The position numbers and the translations under genes are program-made. Shown in pieces: positions 9,240 to 19,587 of a stretch of 46,049 nucleotides of DNA. Numbering within the stretch: position 1 is the first letter of the stretch; each line of letters starts with the position of its first letter. The stretch is from Spirochaetaceae bacterium (GTDB taxonomy: Bacteria; Spirochaetota; Spirochaetia; B11-G9), in assembly GCA_015493635.1 (NCBI GenBank), contig WGCU01000005.1, positions 1-46,049 of the forward strand, in the 5' to 3' direction. The notes beneath the pieces were generated by a model that did no database searches, had not been told where the DNA came from, and saw only the letters and a list, made by a program, of their open reading frames with translations.

Positions 9240-9249
9240 ACCGTTTCAT
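9230..9249 (-). repeat. 10-bp tandem duplication of a start codon region
   Basis: On the minus strand ATGAAACGGT occurs twice in a row, at 9249-9240 and 9239-9230. Only the second ATG is in frame with the propeller protein; the first opens a frame of about 28 codons. No good Shine-Dalgarno lies ahead of either copy. This is a recent slip duplication or a start-site decoy. Confidence 0.7.
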
Positions 9250-9290
9250 TGTCGGCAGAAACTCTGAAAGAGTTCACAAAAAGATTTATT
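9240..9290 (-). other. Intercistronic gap with short hairpin
   Basis: AACTC-TGAAA-GAGTT, around 9260-9276, is a perfect 5-bp stem with a 5-base loop and no T-run after it on either strand. It may slow ribosomes or RNases between the PhoH-like and propeller genes, but it is not a convincing terminator. Confidence 0.35.
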
Positions 9291-10595
9291 TTATAACAGC
9301 TCTGCCGCCAGCTCCGCTAACCGGCTCCGTTCCGATTTATCAAGAAGCACATGCCCATAGAGATCCTGCCCCTTAAACGCTTCTACAAGATAGGTTAACC
9401 CGTTCGAATTGGAATCAAGGTAGGGGCTGTCAATTTGATACGGATCACCGGTAAGAATGATTTTTGTACCTTTCCCGGCCCTGCTGACGACCGTTTTAAT
9501 TTCATTGGGAGAAAGATTTTGTACTTCATCTATAATAATGTATTCCTTAGGCAGAGAGCGGCCCCGTATATAGGTTAACGCTTCAATTTCAATTTTCTCC
9601 GAATCAAGAAGCGCAGCTTTATCCCGCATACCAGGATACTTGTGTACCGAGAGAATGTACTCAAGATTATCAAATATCGGCTGCATCCAGTGACTGAGTT
9701 TTTCCTCTTTGTCCCCCGGCAGATACCCTATATCCTTCCCGAAAGGGACTACCGGCCGGGATACGAGGACCCGTGAATAGATATCTTCATGAAACACATG
9801 GTACAGACCAGCTGCAACAGCAAGCAGTGTTTTCCCTGTTCCGGCTTTTCCCACAAGGGTAACCAGAGAGATTGAATCATCAAGGAGAAGATCAAGAGCC
9901 ATCCGCTGTTCCATGTTAAGAGGTTTTACCCCGCTGACTGCCGTCCTCAGATCTTCAACAAGGTTAAGCTGCCCAGCATCTGCATCATAACGCGCGAGAA
10001 CGCGTTCTTCACTGTCTTTGGTCAGTAAAACCGCAAATTCATTGGGATACAGTTCATCTTTCCACGGAACAGTTCCTATGCCGGTAATATCTTTCAGGGT
10101 TTCGGCGGAGATATCAATTTCGCGGTAACCGGTATACAAATCCGAAATATTAATTTTCTGTTTCTCATAATCAACCGCTCTTAGGCCCAGAGATTGTGCT
10201 TTTACCCTTGCGTTTATATCCTTTGAAACAAAAAAGACCCTTTTCCCCTCATGCTGCAGATCAAGGGCGGTTTGAATAATCTGATTATCAATTTTACTCC
10301 GGGTTAACCCGTCCGCCATCTCTGACCTCCGGTACGAAACGGCAACCTTGAGAATGGAGCCGTTTTCCATTTTTACACCGGTATTCAAATTTCCATGTTT
10401 TGCAGCTTCATCTATAAACCGAATGGCGTGACGGGCATTTCTTCCCCGTTCATCAGAGAATGTTTTCAGTTTATCCAGTTCTTCCAGAACACCCAAGGGT
10501 ATGACAACTTCATTATCCCTGAATGACAGGATCGCATCCGCTTTATGAATAAAAACATTTGTATCGATAACAAAACTTTTTACCGCGTTATTCAT
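9291..10595 (-). CDS. PIN-PhoH family ATPase (YlaK-like)
   Basis: A 434-residue cytoplasmic protein of the PhoH2-type architecture: an N-terminal PIN ribonuclease domain (about 7-140) fused to a PhoH ATPase (about 215-434). PIN acids are visible in VIDTNVFIH and in LEELDKLK. The ATPase has Walker A in GKAGTGKTLLA and Walker B in YIIIDEVQNLSPNEIKT, then the family motif ILTGDPYQIDSP. Such proteins are proposed RNA helicase/RNases, and the PIN domain is related to VapC toxins. It sits 12 bases after the ODP-GGDEF gene and is probably cotranscribed with it. The PIN acids look intact, so nuclease activity is plausible. Confidence 0.9.
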   Translation of the reverse strand: MNNAVKSFVIDTNVFIHKADAILSFRDNEVVIPLGVLEELDKLKTFSDERGRNARHAIRFIDEAAKHGNLNTGVKMENGSILKVAVSYRRSEMADGLTRSKIDNQIIQTALDLQHEGKRVFFVSKDINARVKAQSLGLRAVDYEKQKINISDLYTGYREIDISAETLKDITGIGTVPWKDELYPNEFAVLLTKDSEERVLARYDADAGQLNLVEDLRTAVSGVKPLNMEQRMALDLLLDDSISLVTLVGKAGTGKTLLAVAAGLYHVFHEDIYSRVLVSRPVVPFGKDIGYLPGDKEEKLSHWMQPIFDNLEYILSVHKYPGMRDKAALLDSEKIEIEALTYIRGRSLPKEYIIIDEVQNLSPNEIKTVVSRAGKGTKIILTGDPYQIDSPYLDSNSNGLTYLVEAFKGQDLYGHVLLDKSERSRLAELAAELL

Positions 10596-10607
10596 ATTCC
10601 CTCCGTA

Positions 10608-12377
10608 TCATTCAATTTTAGTGTCAATAATAATCCGGTTTCTGCCCCCTGCTTTTGCCAGATAGAGAGCTCTGTCCGCCCGTTCTATAAATATTTCCAG
10701 AGGTTCCGTCTGCCTGCGGTACGCAATACCTCCGCTTATTGTTACCCTGAGACCGGGAATACCCCTGCCGAAGGAGAGTGCTTCCACCTGATGCCGGATC
10801 CTTTCCGCTACATTTGCAGCTATTTCATGTTCAGGAGCGACAATAAAAGAAAGAAACTCCTCCCCCCCGTACCGGACATTGATATCTTCATCACGGGTAT
10901 TCTTTAAAATAACATCCGCTATAGCGGTCAGGACATTGTTTCCCCTGCCGTGGCCGTAGGTATCATTCACCTTTTTAAAATAATCAATATCAAACATAAC
11001 AGCGGCAAAAGAAGCGGATTCGTCTCTGTCATGTATTTTCATCAAACGGGAGACCGCTTCCTCCATGTAGAGTCTTGTATAGAGACCGGTTAAAGAATCG
11101 CGGATAGCCTGTTCATAGAACCGCTGCTTATCCATTTTCATATTGCGGAGTATTATCTCCCGCTCCACCGCCACACTCAGGGGAAGAGCAATCTGCTCAA
11201 TAACCTCTTCAAGTTCTTCTTCCATAACGATCTCTTCTTTCAGCTCCAGTATGGAAAGGGAAATAACCCGCTTTGTCTCTGTGGAAAAAAGGGGAAGCAG
11301 GAGGAGTTTCTTTTCCAGAATGTAATATTGCGAACCGTAGAGGTCTCTCCACTTTTTTCTGCTTAACCCTATCAAACTCATGTTGAGCAGGGTATTTTGT
11401 ATTCCCTGATCCTGAATGACATTGTCATTACTCAGATCTATAACTGCTCCGCTGTGATCCCTGACAAAAAATTTCAAATCCACTGCCGGAAGCAGTTTTT
11501 GAATACTTTCCTGCAGGGCTTTCCGGATCTCCATAAAGTCCCGCTTTAAAACCAATATCTCAAGTGAGTTTTTCAGCAGCCTGTTAAGTTCGGAAATACG
11601 GTATACGTTCGTTGTACTCCTGGCCATGAGAAAGATACCGCACTCCAGTTCTTTCAGCTTGTTTATCATGTACGAAACAAGCTTCTCCGGTATTATTGAC
11701 CCGTGCTGGGGGGCAATACCGCTGAGACTAAGCTTTTCAAACTTTTTAACAGAATGCTTCAAAATCTCTTTTGAAGGCATATAATGTTCATGAAAAAGTC
11801 TCATGGATTCAAAGTAATGCTTATCCTGAGCAACCAGTGACCAGCCGGTAGTAAACCCTCCGAAAATATCACTGGAAAAGAGAATTTTACTTTTTTTATC
11901 GTAGGTGGTAAAAGCTCCCGGAAAGTGAAGATAGGGGGTAAATATAAACTGCAGTTCATGATGCGGGAGCGAAAGTTTCCATTCCATCTCCTCAACACAC
12001 TGTAGAGGAAGTTTCAATTCGTAGTGTTTCAGCAGCGCATTGGTACGCCAATGGCTCATAATTACCGCATCAGTCCTTGTAACCATCTCATCCATCTGGA
12101 TAAGGGCTCCCGTAATATCAGGATCCTGATGATGAGCAATAAAATACTTGATATGTGAAAAGGGTATAATCTCTTCTATCTTCTGTAAAGTCCAGGGAAA
12201 CGTAAGTTTTGATCCGGGATCAACAAGAACAGAGCTGTCTCCATCCTCAATAAGATAGACATGGCACTGAAAGGGATCATCCGGAAGGTAATGCCCCACC
12301 CACCAGATTGAATCATCAAGCTGTACAGCGTGGTTGAAGTCCAGTTTCTCATTAGCAACGTTTTTAAGATATTTCAT
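10608..12377 (-). CDS. ODP (diiron oxygen-sensor) - GAF-like - GGDEF diguanylate cyclase
   Basis: A 589-residue cytoplasmic signalling enzyme with no membrane span. Residues 15-240 form a flavodiiron-type metallo-beta-lactamase domain with diiron ligands H83, D85 and D87 (HHQDPDITG), H151 (LHFPGAF), D170 (LFSSDIFG) and H225 (APQHGS). No flavodoxin domain follows, which matches the ODP class, known as an Fe/O2 sensor in treponemal chemotaxis. Residues about 265-410 look GAF-like. The GGDEF domain (420-585) has FDID, an active-site GGEEF at 504-508 and an intact inhibitory I-site RDED at 495-498 five residues before it. It should make c-di-GMP in response to oxygen or iron. The residue aligned with the last histidine of the first canonical motif is Ile88. 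Confidence 0.88.
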   Translation of the reverse strand: MKYLKNVANEKLDFNHAVQLDDSIWWVGHYLPDDPFQCHVYLIEDGDSSVLVDPGSKLTFPWTLQKIEEIIPFSHIKYFIAHHQDPDITGALIQMDEMVTRTDAVIMSHWRTNALLKHYELKLPLQCVEEMEWKLSLPHHELQFIFTPYLHFPGAFTTYDKKSKILFSSDIFGGFTTGWSLVAQDKHYFESMRLFHEHYMPSKEILKHSVKKFEKLSLSGIAPQHGSIIPEKLVSYMINKLKELECGIFLMARSTTNVYRISELNRLLKNSLEILVLKRDFMEIRKALQESIQKLLPAVDLKFFVRDHSGAVIDLSNDNVIQDQGIQNTLLNMSLIGLSRKKWRDLYGSQYYILEKKLLLLPLFSTETKRVISLSILELKEEIVMEEELEEVIEQIALPLSVAVEREIILRNMKMDKQRFYEQAIRDSLTGLYTRLYMEEAVSRLMKIHDRDESASFAAVMFDIDYFKKVNDTYGHGRGNNVLTAIADVILKNTRDEDINVRYGGEEFLSFIVAPEHEIAANVAERIRHQVEALSFGRGIPGLRVTISGGIAYRRQTEPLEIFIERADRALYLAKAGGRNRIIIDTKIE

Positions 12378-12403
12378 CGCTTCTCCTTACAGCTTACAGA
12401 AAG

Positions 12404-12432
12404 AGTGTAAAAAATAAAAACTCTTCTGTCAA
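12404..12432 (-). promoter_or_regulatory. Sigma-70-type promoter of the ODP-GGDEF gene
   Basis: On the minus strand TTGACA (12432-12427) is followed after 17 bases by TACACT (12409-12404). Transcription would begin near 12397. This leaves a leader of about 20 bases that contains AAGGAG before the ATG at 12377. Confidence 0.65.
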
Positions 12433-12461
12433 ATTTAATGGATCAAAAGGATTAAAAAAGA

Positions 12462-12467
12462 TAGAAT
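12462..12467 (+). promoter_or_regulatory. Candidate -10 of a leaderless transcript
   Basis: TAGAAT ends 6 bases before the ATG at 12474. The -35 is poor (TGGATC) and there is no Shine-Dalgarno, so transcription and translation may start at the same base. Confidence 0.35.
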
Positions 12468-12473
12468 ACCGGT

Positions 12474-15440
12474 ATGAAATTGCAGGACCTGAATTACTAT
12501 TACAATAAACTGAAGTTTGGAGAGGATAATTTTCATGATTTAATGAATTTCAGAATTAAAAAGATACTGCTTATTTCAACCTTCTACGATGCGTATATAT
12601 TTGAACATGACGCAAAACTTTCCAACCAGATTGTCGGCGAATACCACTCTCTCAACCTGACCACAGTCCCCCGGATTATTATTGCTCCCACAGGTAAAGA
12701 CGCACTTGAAAAAATGGAACAGGAACCCTTTGATCTTGTTATCACCACCATGAGAATCGGCGAAATCTCTCCTTTTGATCTCAGCCGGAAAATTCATGAG
12801 ACGTATCCCGGTCTTCCGGTACTCCTGCTGTTAACGGTAAAAACAGACATTACCCTTGTTGCAAGAAACCAGGATAAAATAGATACTTTTGAAGAAGTCT
12901 TTCTCTGGAACGGTAATCCGAGACTTTTTCTTGCCATGATTAAATACGTGGAGGACAAGCGGAACGTGTCCTACGATACTGAAAACGGATTTGTCAAGGT
13001 TATACTTCTGGTAGAGGACTCCATCACTTTTTCTTCCATATATCTTCCCCTGTTCTACGGTGAGATTATGGAACAAACCCAGCGTCTTATTTCTGAAGAG
13101 CAGAATGACAGCAAGAAATATTACCGCATGAGGACCCGTCCAAAGGTCCTCCTGGTAAGAACCTTCGAAGAGGCTATCGAAACAATTAATCAGTACAAAG
13201 ACCATCTCATGGGAATAATATCCGATATCGAATATACCCATCATGGAGAAATAGATACTGATGCAGGATTTAAACTGATTGAGTATCTGCGTGATACCGG
13301 ACTCGATACACCGGTTATGCTTCAATCCTCCGATATATCGAAGCAGGAACGGGCAAATGCAGCGGGAGTTAATTTTCTGCATAAAAAATCTACGGTTCTG
13401 CTCAATGAAATCAGCCGGTTTATCTACCGGAATCTGGGATTCGGTAGTTTCATATTCAGAACACCGGACGGGAAAGAGCTGGGAAAGGCACGGCACCTTA
13501 AGGATTTCGTTTCCATTCTTCATGAAATTCCCGCTGAAGCTCTTATCTACCACAGTAAAAATGATCACTTTTCTTCCTGGCTCACCGCGCATGGTGAGTT
13601 TGAAGTAGCGCGGAGACTTAAACCGGTAAAAGTTTCAGATTTTAAAACTATCGAAGACCACAAAGCCTTCCTCATCAAGGTTTTCAAGGATGTTAAAGAG
13701 CAGAGGAACAGGGGCAAGATTGTTGATTTTGACAAAGAAAGCCTTGATCAGGAAGATGTTGTCATCCGGATTGGAAGCGGATCCCTGGGAGGGAAAGGAA
13801 GAGGCCTTGCATTTTTCAACGCTCTTCTTTCTATTATGGATATAGACAGATATTATGACAATGCAAGAATCCGTATACCGAAAACAACAATTATCGCAAC
13901 AGAAACCTTCGATCTCTTTCTTGATGAGAATGATCTGATTGATATACACCTGGGGAAAACGGATGAAGAGATTAAAAAAGCATTTCTGACAGGAGAGCTT
14001 ACTGATCAGGTAAAAGCTCAGCTGCGTGATTTCATTGCTTCATGCAGCCAGCCCATAGCTGTACGGTCTTCAGGGCTGCTGGAAGATTCCCAGTCGCAGC
14101 CCTTTGCGGGAGTATACGCTACTTACATGCTGCCCAACGATAACACCGATAGTGAGATCCGGTATAAACAATTAACTAATGCGGTAAAGCTTGTTTTCGC
14201 GTCAGTCTTTCTGCATGAAGCGGTTACCTACATTGAAACATTAAACTACGGCATTGAAGAAGAAAAAATGGCAGTAATCATTCAGGAACTAGTAGGTGAA
14301 TCTCACGGAGAATATTTCTACCCTCATTTTGCAGGAGTGGCACAGTCCTATAATTACTATCCCATTTCCCACATGAAGCATTCCGACGGTTCAGCTTCCC
14401 TTGCTGTCGGCCTGGGGCAGGCTATCGTTGGAGGAGGCAGGAACTACATGTTCTGTCCGGCTCATCCTGAAATACTGTATGGCTCCGTGGAAGACCACCT
14501 TAAAAATTCCCAGACTGACTTCTATGCACTCGATATGGGAGAATCAAACAGTAATCTCATGAAAGGAGAGGAAGCAACCCTTGCAAAACTGCCCCTGAAA
14601 ATTGCGGAGGAACATAAAACACTAACCCATCTTGCATCTGTCTGGGATTATCAGAATGAAAGAATTGTTGACGGATTATCAATACCCGGTCCAAGAATTG
14701 TAAACTTTGCCAATATTTTAAAGTATGATTATTTTCCTCTTTCAAAAATACTGCGCCAAATTCTTGATATTTCCGAACAAGCCCTCGGTATTCCCGTTGA
14801 AATAGAATTCGCCGTTGACCTTACCAAAAACAAAGACAAGGGAAAAGTACCGACATTCTATCTGCTGCAGGTACGTCCTCTTTCGGTAAATGTCGAGGAA
14901 ATGGATATAGATTTTGATACAATAAACAAAGAGGATATAATCCTTTACTCTCAGCAATCTTTGGGGAACGGGACAATAAATACACTTGAAGATATTGTCT
15001 ACATTGATCCGGCAGTCTTTGATAATACAAAAACTATTGAGATGCAGAAAGAAATTGAGGCTATTAACAACCAGTTTAAGGCAGAAGAGAAAGAGTACAT
15101 CCTTATCGGACCGGGAAGATGGGGTTCTCGGGACAGATTTTTAGGTATTCCCGTCCATTGGGGGCAGATTAACCGGGCCCGGATCATTGTGGAAACAGGC
15201 TTGAAGGATTTTGATGTTGAACCATCCCAGGGATCACATTTTTTCCATAATCTTATAGCCATGAATGTCGGATACTTTAATATCCCTTTTCATAATGCGG
15301 GTAATTCCTTTCTGAACCAGGAGTATCTCACACGATGTGATGTCATTTCCCGCGGCCGCTACTTTACCCGGATAAAAACACACAAACCGGTAACGGTACG
15401 GATGGACGGGAAAAACGGAAAAGCATTAATAGTTGCATGA
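12474..15440 (+). CDS. Double-receiver protein with PEP synthase-type ATP-grasp domain
   Basis: A 988-residue cytoplasmic protein. Residues about 28-150 are a receiver-like domain in which the phospho-acceptor position reads DLVITTM, without aspartate. Residues about 178-325 are a second receiver that keeps LLVEDS, the aspartate in IISDIEY and the lysine of FLHKKS, so it may be phosphorylated. From about 435 the protein matches the PEP synthase/PPDK nucleotide-binding domain: GSGSLGGKGRGLAF and AVRSSGLLEDSQSQPFAGVY. There is no phosphohistidine swivelling domain and no PEP-binding barrel, so it cannot be a complete PEP synthase. This large family is known from Bacteroidetes and other phyla without an assigned function; phospho-transfer controlled by the receiver is an inference. 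It is transcribed divergently from the c-di-GMP gene. Confidence 0.8.
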   Translation: MKLQDLNYYYNKLKFGEDNFHDLMNFRIKKILLISTFYDAYIFEHDAKLSNQIVGEYHSLNLTTVPRIIIAPTGKDALEKMEQEPFDLVITTMRIGEISPFDLSRKIHETYPGLPVLLLLTVKTDITLVARNQDKIDTFEEVFLWNGNPRLFLAMIKYVEDKRNVSYDTENGFVKVILLVEDSITFSSIYLPLFYGEIMEQTQRLISEEQNDSKKYYRMRTRPKVLLVRTFEEAIETINQYKDHLMGIISDIEYTHHGEIDTDAGFKLIEYLRDTGLDTPVMLQSSDISKQERANAAGVNFLHKKSTVLLNEISRFIYRNLGFGSFIFRTPDGKELGKARHLKDFVSILHEIPAEALIYHSKNDHFSSWLTAHGEFEVARRLKPVKVSDFKTIEDHKAFLIKVFKDVKEQRNRGKIVDFDKESLDQEDVVIRIGSGSLGGKGRGLAFFNALLSIMDIDRYYDNARIRIPKTTIIATETFDLFLDENDLIDIHLGKTDEEIKKAFLTGELTDQVKAQLRDFIASCSQPIAVRSSGLLEDSQSQPFAGVYATYMLPNDNTDSEIRYKQLTNAVKLVFASVFLHEAVTYIETLNYGIEEEKMAVIIQELVGESHGEYFYPHFAGVAQSYNYYPISHMKHSDGSASLAVGLGQAIVGGGRNYMFCPAHPEILYGSVEDHLKNSQTDFYALDMGESNSNLMKGEEATLAKLPLKIAEEHKTLTHLASVWDYQNERIVDGLSIPGPRIVNFANILKYDYFPLSKILRQILDISEQALGIPVEIEFAVDLTKNKDKGKVPTFYLLQVRPLSVNVEEMDIDFDTINKEDIILYSQQSLGNGTINTLEDIVYIDPAVFDNTKTIEMQKEIEAINNQFKAEEKEYILIGPGRWGSRDRFLGIPVHWGQINRARIIVETGLKDFDVEPSQGSHFFHNLIAMNVGYFNIPFHNAGNSFLNQEYLTRCDVISRGRYFTRIKTHKPVTVRMDGKNGKALIVA

Positions 15441-16931
<1,491 letters not shown>

Positions 16932-16941
16932 ATTTTTATAC

Positions 16942-16971
16942 AGCCGCTCTTTAAACGGGCGGCTTTTTTTA
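16942..16971 (+). terminator. Rho-independent terminator of gdhA
   Basis: AGCCGCTC (16942-16949) pairs with GGGCGGCT (16957-16964), including one G-T wobble, around a 7-base loop. A run of T follows directly. It lies 10 bases after the gdhA stop. Confidence 0.9.
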
Positions 16972-17044
16972 TTCTCAAACGGAGTGAGTGGAGCGGAACA
17001 ACTTGTTGATTCCGTTCCCAAGCGAGTGCAGAGAACGAAAGGTT
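16972..17044. other. Convergent spacer with inverted repeat
   Basis: Between the gdhA terminator and the end of the minus-strand hydrolase, CAAC-TT-GTTG is flanked by GGAA and TTCC with one bulged A (about 16995-17014). It could fold as a terminator stem for the hydrolase mRNA but lacks a clear T-run. Confidence 0.3.
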
Positions 17045-18202
17045 TCAATATCCCGGGGGATGCGTAAGCCATCTTTGGAACCAGGAAAAAGCCTCTTCCT
17101 GCATTGCCCTGTCGAATTTGTGCTTTCCGGGATAAAAGGAACAGCGGTACCGCTCCGAAACACCGGCCTTTGTATATACCTCACGCAGCATGCTGTCCGC
17201 ATTCTTCATCCCTTCCAGGGTGTAGAGAGGGTCTTCCAGATTATTCAAAACCAGCACCGGGAGAGGGACCCGAAGACCGAGAATCTCGGGAAAATCCAGT
17301 TTACCCGGTAATCCGGGTACAAAGGCCATCCATGTATGGGTCCACGCAGAATAGAGAGAGAAATCTCTCCATGTAGTCATAAATCCGGCACATACCGCAC
17401 ATTTTATCCTTTCATCCAGTCCGCCGAGAAAGACGGTCCTCATCCCGCCTCCGGAAAGTCCGCCGCATCCGAGACGCTCAGCGTCTACATCATCCCGTGA
17501 CGATAGTATATCAAGAGCGGCCCGGTCTTCCATAAGGGTTACACCAGGCCAGGTAGTACCTGCACAGAAAAGAGACTTTGCCATATCGTGCTCATGGTTG
17601 AAAGCCCATTCGTTATATCGTTCAATTTCTTCATCAGTAACAGGCTCCTTTACCGATGCGTCCCGCTGAACTTCCTGTAAAACCTTATCTATATGTACTC
17701 TGCGGCTGGCAAAAGGGAAGGTATCGTGTACAAGAACCGCAAACCCCTTTTTTGCCGCTTCATTTGCCCAGCAGAGACCATCGTAATAATCCCGGTGATG
17801 CTTTTGCATAAGTCCGGAAGGTTCATCCATCCCCCGGGCAATCTTTTTATACCCCCAGAATTTTTTCCCTCCGTGATCATGAAGGGCAAGAATCCCGGGC
17901 AGTTTCCCTCTGCTGCCGGCAGGCTTTAGAAAGAGTGCTTCTGTTTTTGACCCATAGGGCAGCTGCCACTCGAGTTCTTCAACCTCCAGACCGTCCCACT
18001 GATACTGTTCTTTAGAAACCGGCTTAACAGTTCCGGTGTACAGTACTGCAGGAGGAGCAACATGCTCCATCACTTTACCGACAGCTTCCTGTTTCCATTC
18101 TTCCAGAGCAGTATACTTCACATTTCTAAACGAGAGAGCCCCGGAATCTCTCTGTATTAATCTGCCAATCAGCTCACCGTATTCACCTGTTATGGATTTC
18201 AT
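17045..18202 (-). CDS. Alpha/beta-hydrolase (acetyl-xylan esterase/dienelactone hydrolase-like)
   Basis: A 385-residue cytoplasmic alpha/beta-hydrolase. The oxyanion region LALHDHGG is near residue 105. The nucleophile serine is in GLSGGG, the acid in LNNLEDPLY and the histidine in PGKHKF close to the C-terminus. Length and an N-terminal extension of about 80 residues resemble the large acetyl-xylan-esterase-like family. There is no signal peptide, so it acts on an imported substrate, probably removing an acyl group from a sugar or sugar phosphate. Its ATG overlaps the GatC-like stop as ATGA, so the two are translationally coupled. That pairing suggests the hydrolase processes what the permease brings in. 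The exact ester is unknown. Confidence 0.75.
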   Translation of the reverse strand: MKSITGEYGELIGRLIQRDSGALSFRNVKYTALEEWKQEAVGKVMEHVAPPAVLYTGTVKPVSKEQYQWDGLEVEELEWQLPYGSKTEALFLKPAGSRGKLPGILALHDHGGKKFWGYKKIARGMDEPSGLMQKHHRDYYDGLCWANEAAKKGFAVLVHDTFPFASRRVHIDKVLQEVQRDASVKEPVTDEEIERYNEWAFNHEHDMAKSLFCAGTTWPGVTLMEDRAALDILSSRDDVDAERLGCGGLSGGGMRTVFLGGLDERIKCAVCAGFMTTWRDFSLYSAWTHTWMAFVPGLPGKLDFPEILGLRVPLPVLVLNNLEDPLYTLEGMKNADSMLREVYTKAGVSERYRCSFYPGKHKFDRAMQEEAFSWFQRWLTHPPGY

Positions 18203-19542
18203 CTCTCCCTTCTGTCCGCTTTTGCCCGGCGGTAGCTCAGATACATCATCCCCAGAATTACCGGGATAATTCCTATGGCTACAAGGTTCCCCTGAAACAG
18301 GTTCAGCAGGTAAAATCTCACATGGTTTCCCCCGTCAGTAAAGGCGGTAATCTGCTCTCCCGCTCCGAAAGACATACCGCTCGCGGCGGATAGTTTCGTT
18401 ATCAGACCAGCCATACGGGTTGAAATGAGCAAAAATGTCGCGACAACAGGGATTCCGGTAACAACACTTCTAATAACATTCCCTCTGCTTATAAGGACGG
18501 TTACCGACATAATGGATATCAGATTCGGCAGATCTCCGAGAGGGAGGACCCTGTTCCCCGGAATAATGAGTGCGATTATAAGGGCAACAGGCATCAGGAT
18601 AAGGCCGGTTATCATGACAGATCTATTGTTCATGAGAACCTCAGGATTAACCGCAACGTACAGCTCTTTTTTCTTCGGGAAACGCTGCCCGATCCATACC
18701 TTTAACTGCCGGGAAATAGGACCGATGCCCTTGCCTATCAGCTCTCCGCACTGGGGAAGCAGAAACATAACCGCAGCAAGCTGGATACTCACTTCCAGTA
18801 TCTTTTTTACCGAATACCCGGCAGCCAGACCGAGTAAAGCTCCGATAATAACACCGATAATCATAGGCTCCGACAACAGCCCTATTTTACCGCCGCTTTT
18901 TCCGGGATTGTAGGAGAGCCTGTTGAACCATGGTATTCTGTCATACAGATAATCCATAGTTACGGAAAAGGGAACAAGACCGACGACTGAAACAGGAGAG
19001 ATGGTAACACCATCCATCCCTTCCTCCCTTTCAACATGGGGAGCGGTCCAGTCAGCTGTCTTTATATTATAAACCGTTATAACAATAACCGCGCAGATAC
19101 CAAGAATAAAATTATCGGTTACACTCAAAACGAAGGCACCCATAAGTACCAGATGCCAGAAGTTCCACATATCTATATAAATTGTCTTCGTTGTGTTTGT
19201 CGCAATCATGATGATATTAATTGCGATGATAAGGGGAATGGATATCGGAGCAATGGGAGAACTCCAGGTAATGGCAGCAAGAGGCGGCCACCCGACATCA
19301 AGCACCGGGAAATCAAGCCCCCGGACCACGGTAATAGCCTGCACCGCTGGTTTTATCGTGTCCACAAAATAGGAAAACACTATAAAAATACCCGCAAATC
19401 CCACTGCAAGTTTCAAGGCAGACAGAAACGCCTCTGAAATTTTCATTCTCACAATAAAGGCAATTATCAACATAAAGAGGGGAAGCATGACGTATGGTTT
19501 AAAGCTAAAAAAGATATCCAGAAAATGTTTGAATGTATCCAT
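18199..19542 (-). CDS. PTS galactitol-type IIC permease (orphan)
   Basis: A 447-residue integral membrane protein with about ten to twelve hydrophobic segments that resembles EIIC of the galactitol (GAT) PTS family. Supporting segments include SPIAPISIPLIIAINIIMI, DMWNFWHLVLMGAF, LPQCGELIGKGIGPISRQL and the C-terminal FTDGGNHVRFYLLN. GAT-type systems normally need separate IIA and IIB proteins; none is encoded in this window. It may borrow unlinked partners or work as a non-phosphorylating carrier. TATACT on the minus strand (19554-19549) lies 6 bases before the ATG without a Shine-Dalgarno, so the mRNA may be leaderless. It is the first gene of a two-gene operon with the hydrolase. Confidence 0.82.
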   Translation of the reverse strand: MDTFKHFLDIFFSFKPYVMLPLFMLIIAFIVRMKISEAFLSALKLAVGFAGIFIVFSYFVDTIKPAVQAITVVRGLDFPVLDVGWPPLAAITWSSPIAPISIPLIIAINIIMIATNTTKTIYIDMWNFWHLVLMGAFVLSVTDNFILGICAVIVITVYNIKTADWTAPHVEREEGMDGVTISPVSVVGLVPFSVTMDYLYDRIPWFNRLSYNPGKSGGKIGLLSEPMIIGVIIGALLGLAAGYSVKKILEVSIQLAAVMFLLPQCGELIGKGIGPISRQLKVWIGQRFPKKKELYVAVNPEVLMNNRSVMITGLILMPVALIIALIIPGNRVLPLGDLPNLISIMSVTVLISRGNVIRSVVTGIPVVATFLLISTRMAGLITKLSAASGMSFGAGEQITAFTDGGNHVRFYLLNLFQGNLVAIGIIPVILGMMYLSYRRAKADRRER

Positions 19543-19548
19543 GTAACC

Positions 19549-19570
19549 AGTATACTATATGTTGTACACT
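19549..19570. promoter_or_regulatory. Divergent operator/promoter, inverted repeat AGTATAC-8-GTACACT
   Basis: AGTATAC (19549-19555) and GTACACT (19564-19570) are imperfect inverted arms (6 of 7 pairs) separated by 8 bases. The repeat contains the candidate -10 of the GatC-like gene. It sits in the 45-bp space between divergent genes and could control both. Confidence 0.5.
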
Positions 19571-19587
19571 GTAGATAAGGGGATACC

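Noticed and set aside
12831-13592. 253-codon open frame on the minus strand
   Set aside because: Lies wholly antisense to the receiver/ATP-grasp gene, which has clear motifs; composition is that of an antisense shadow.
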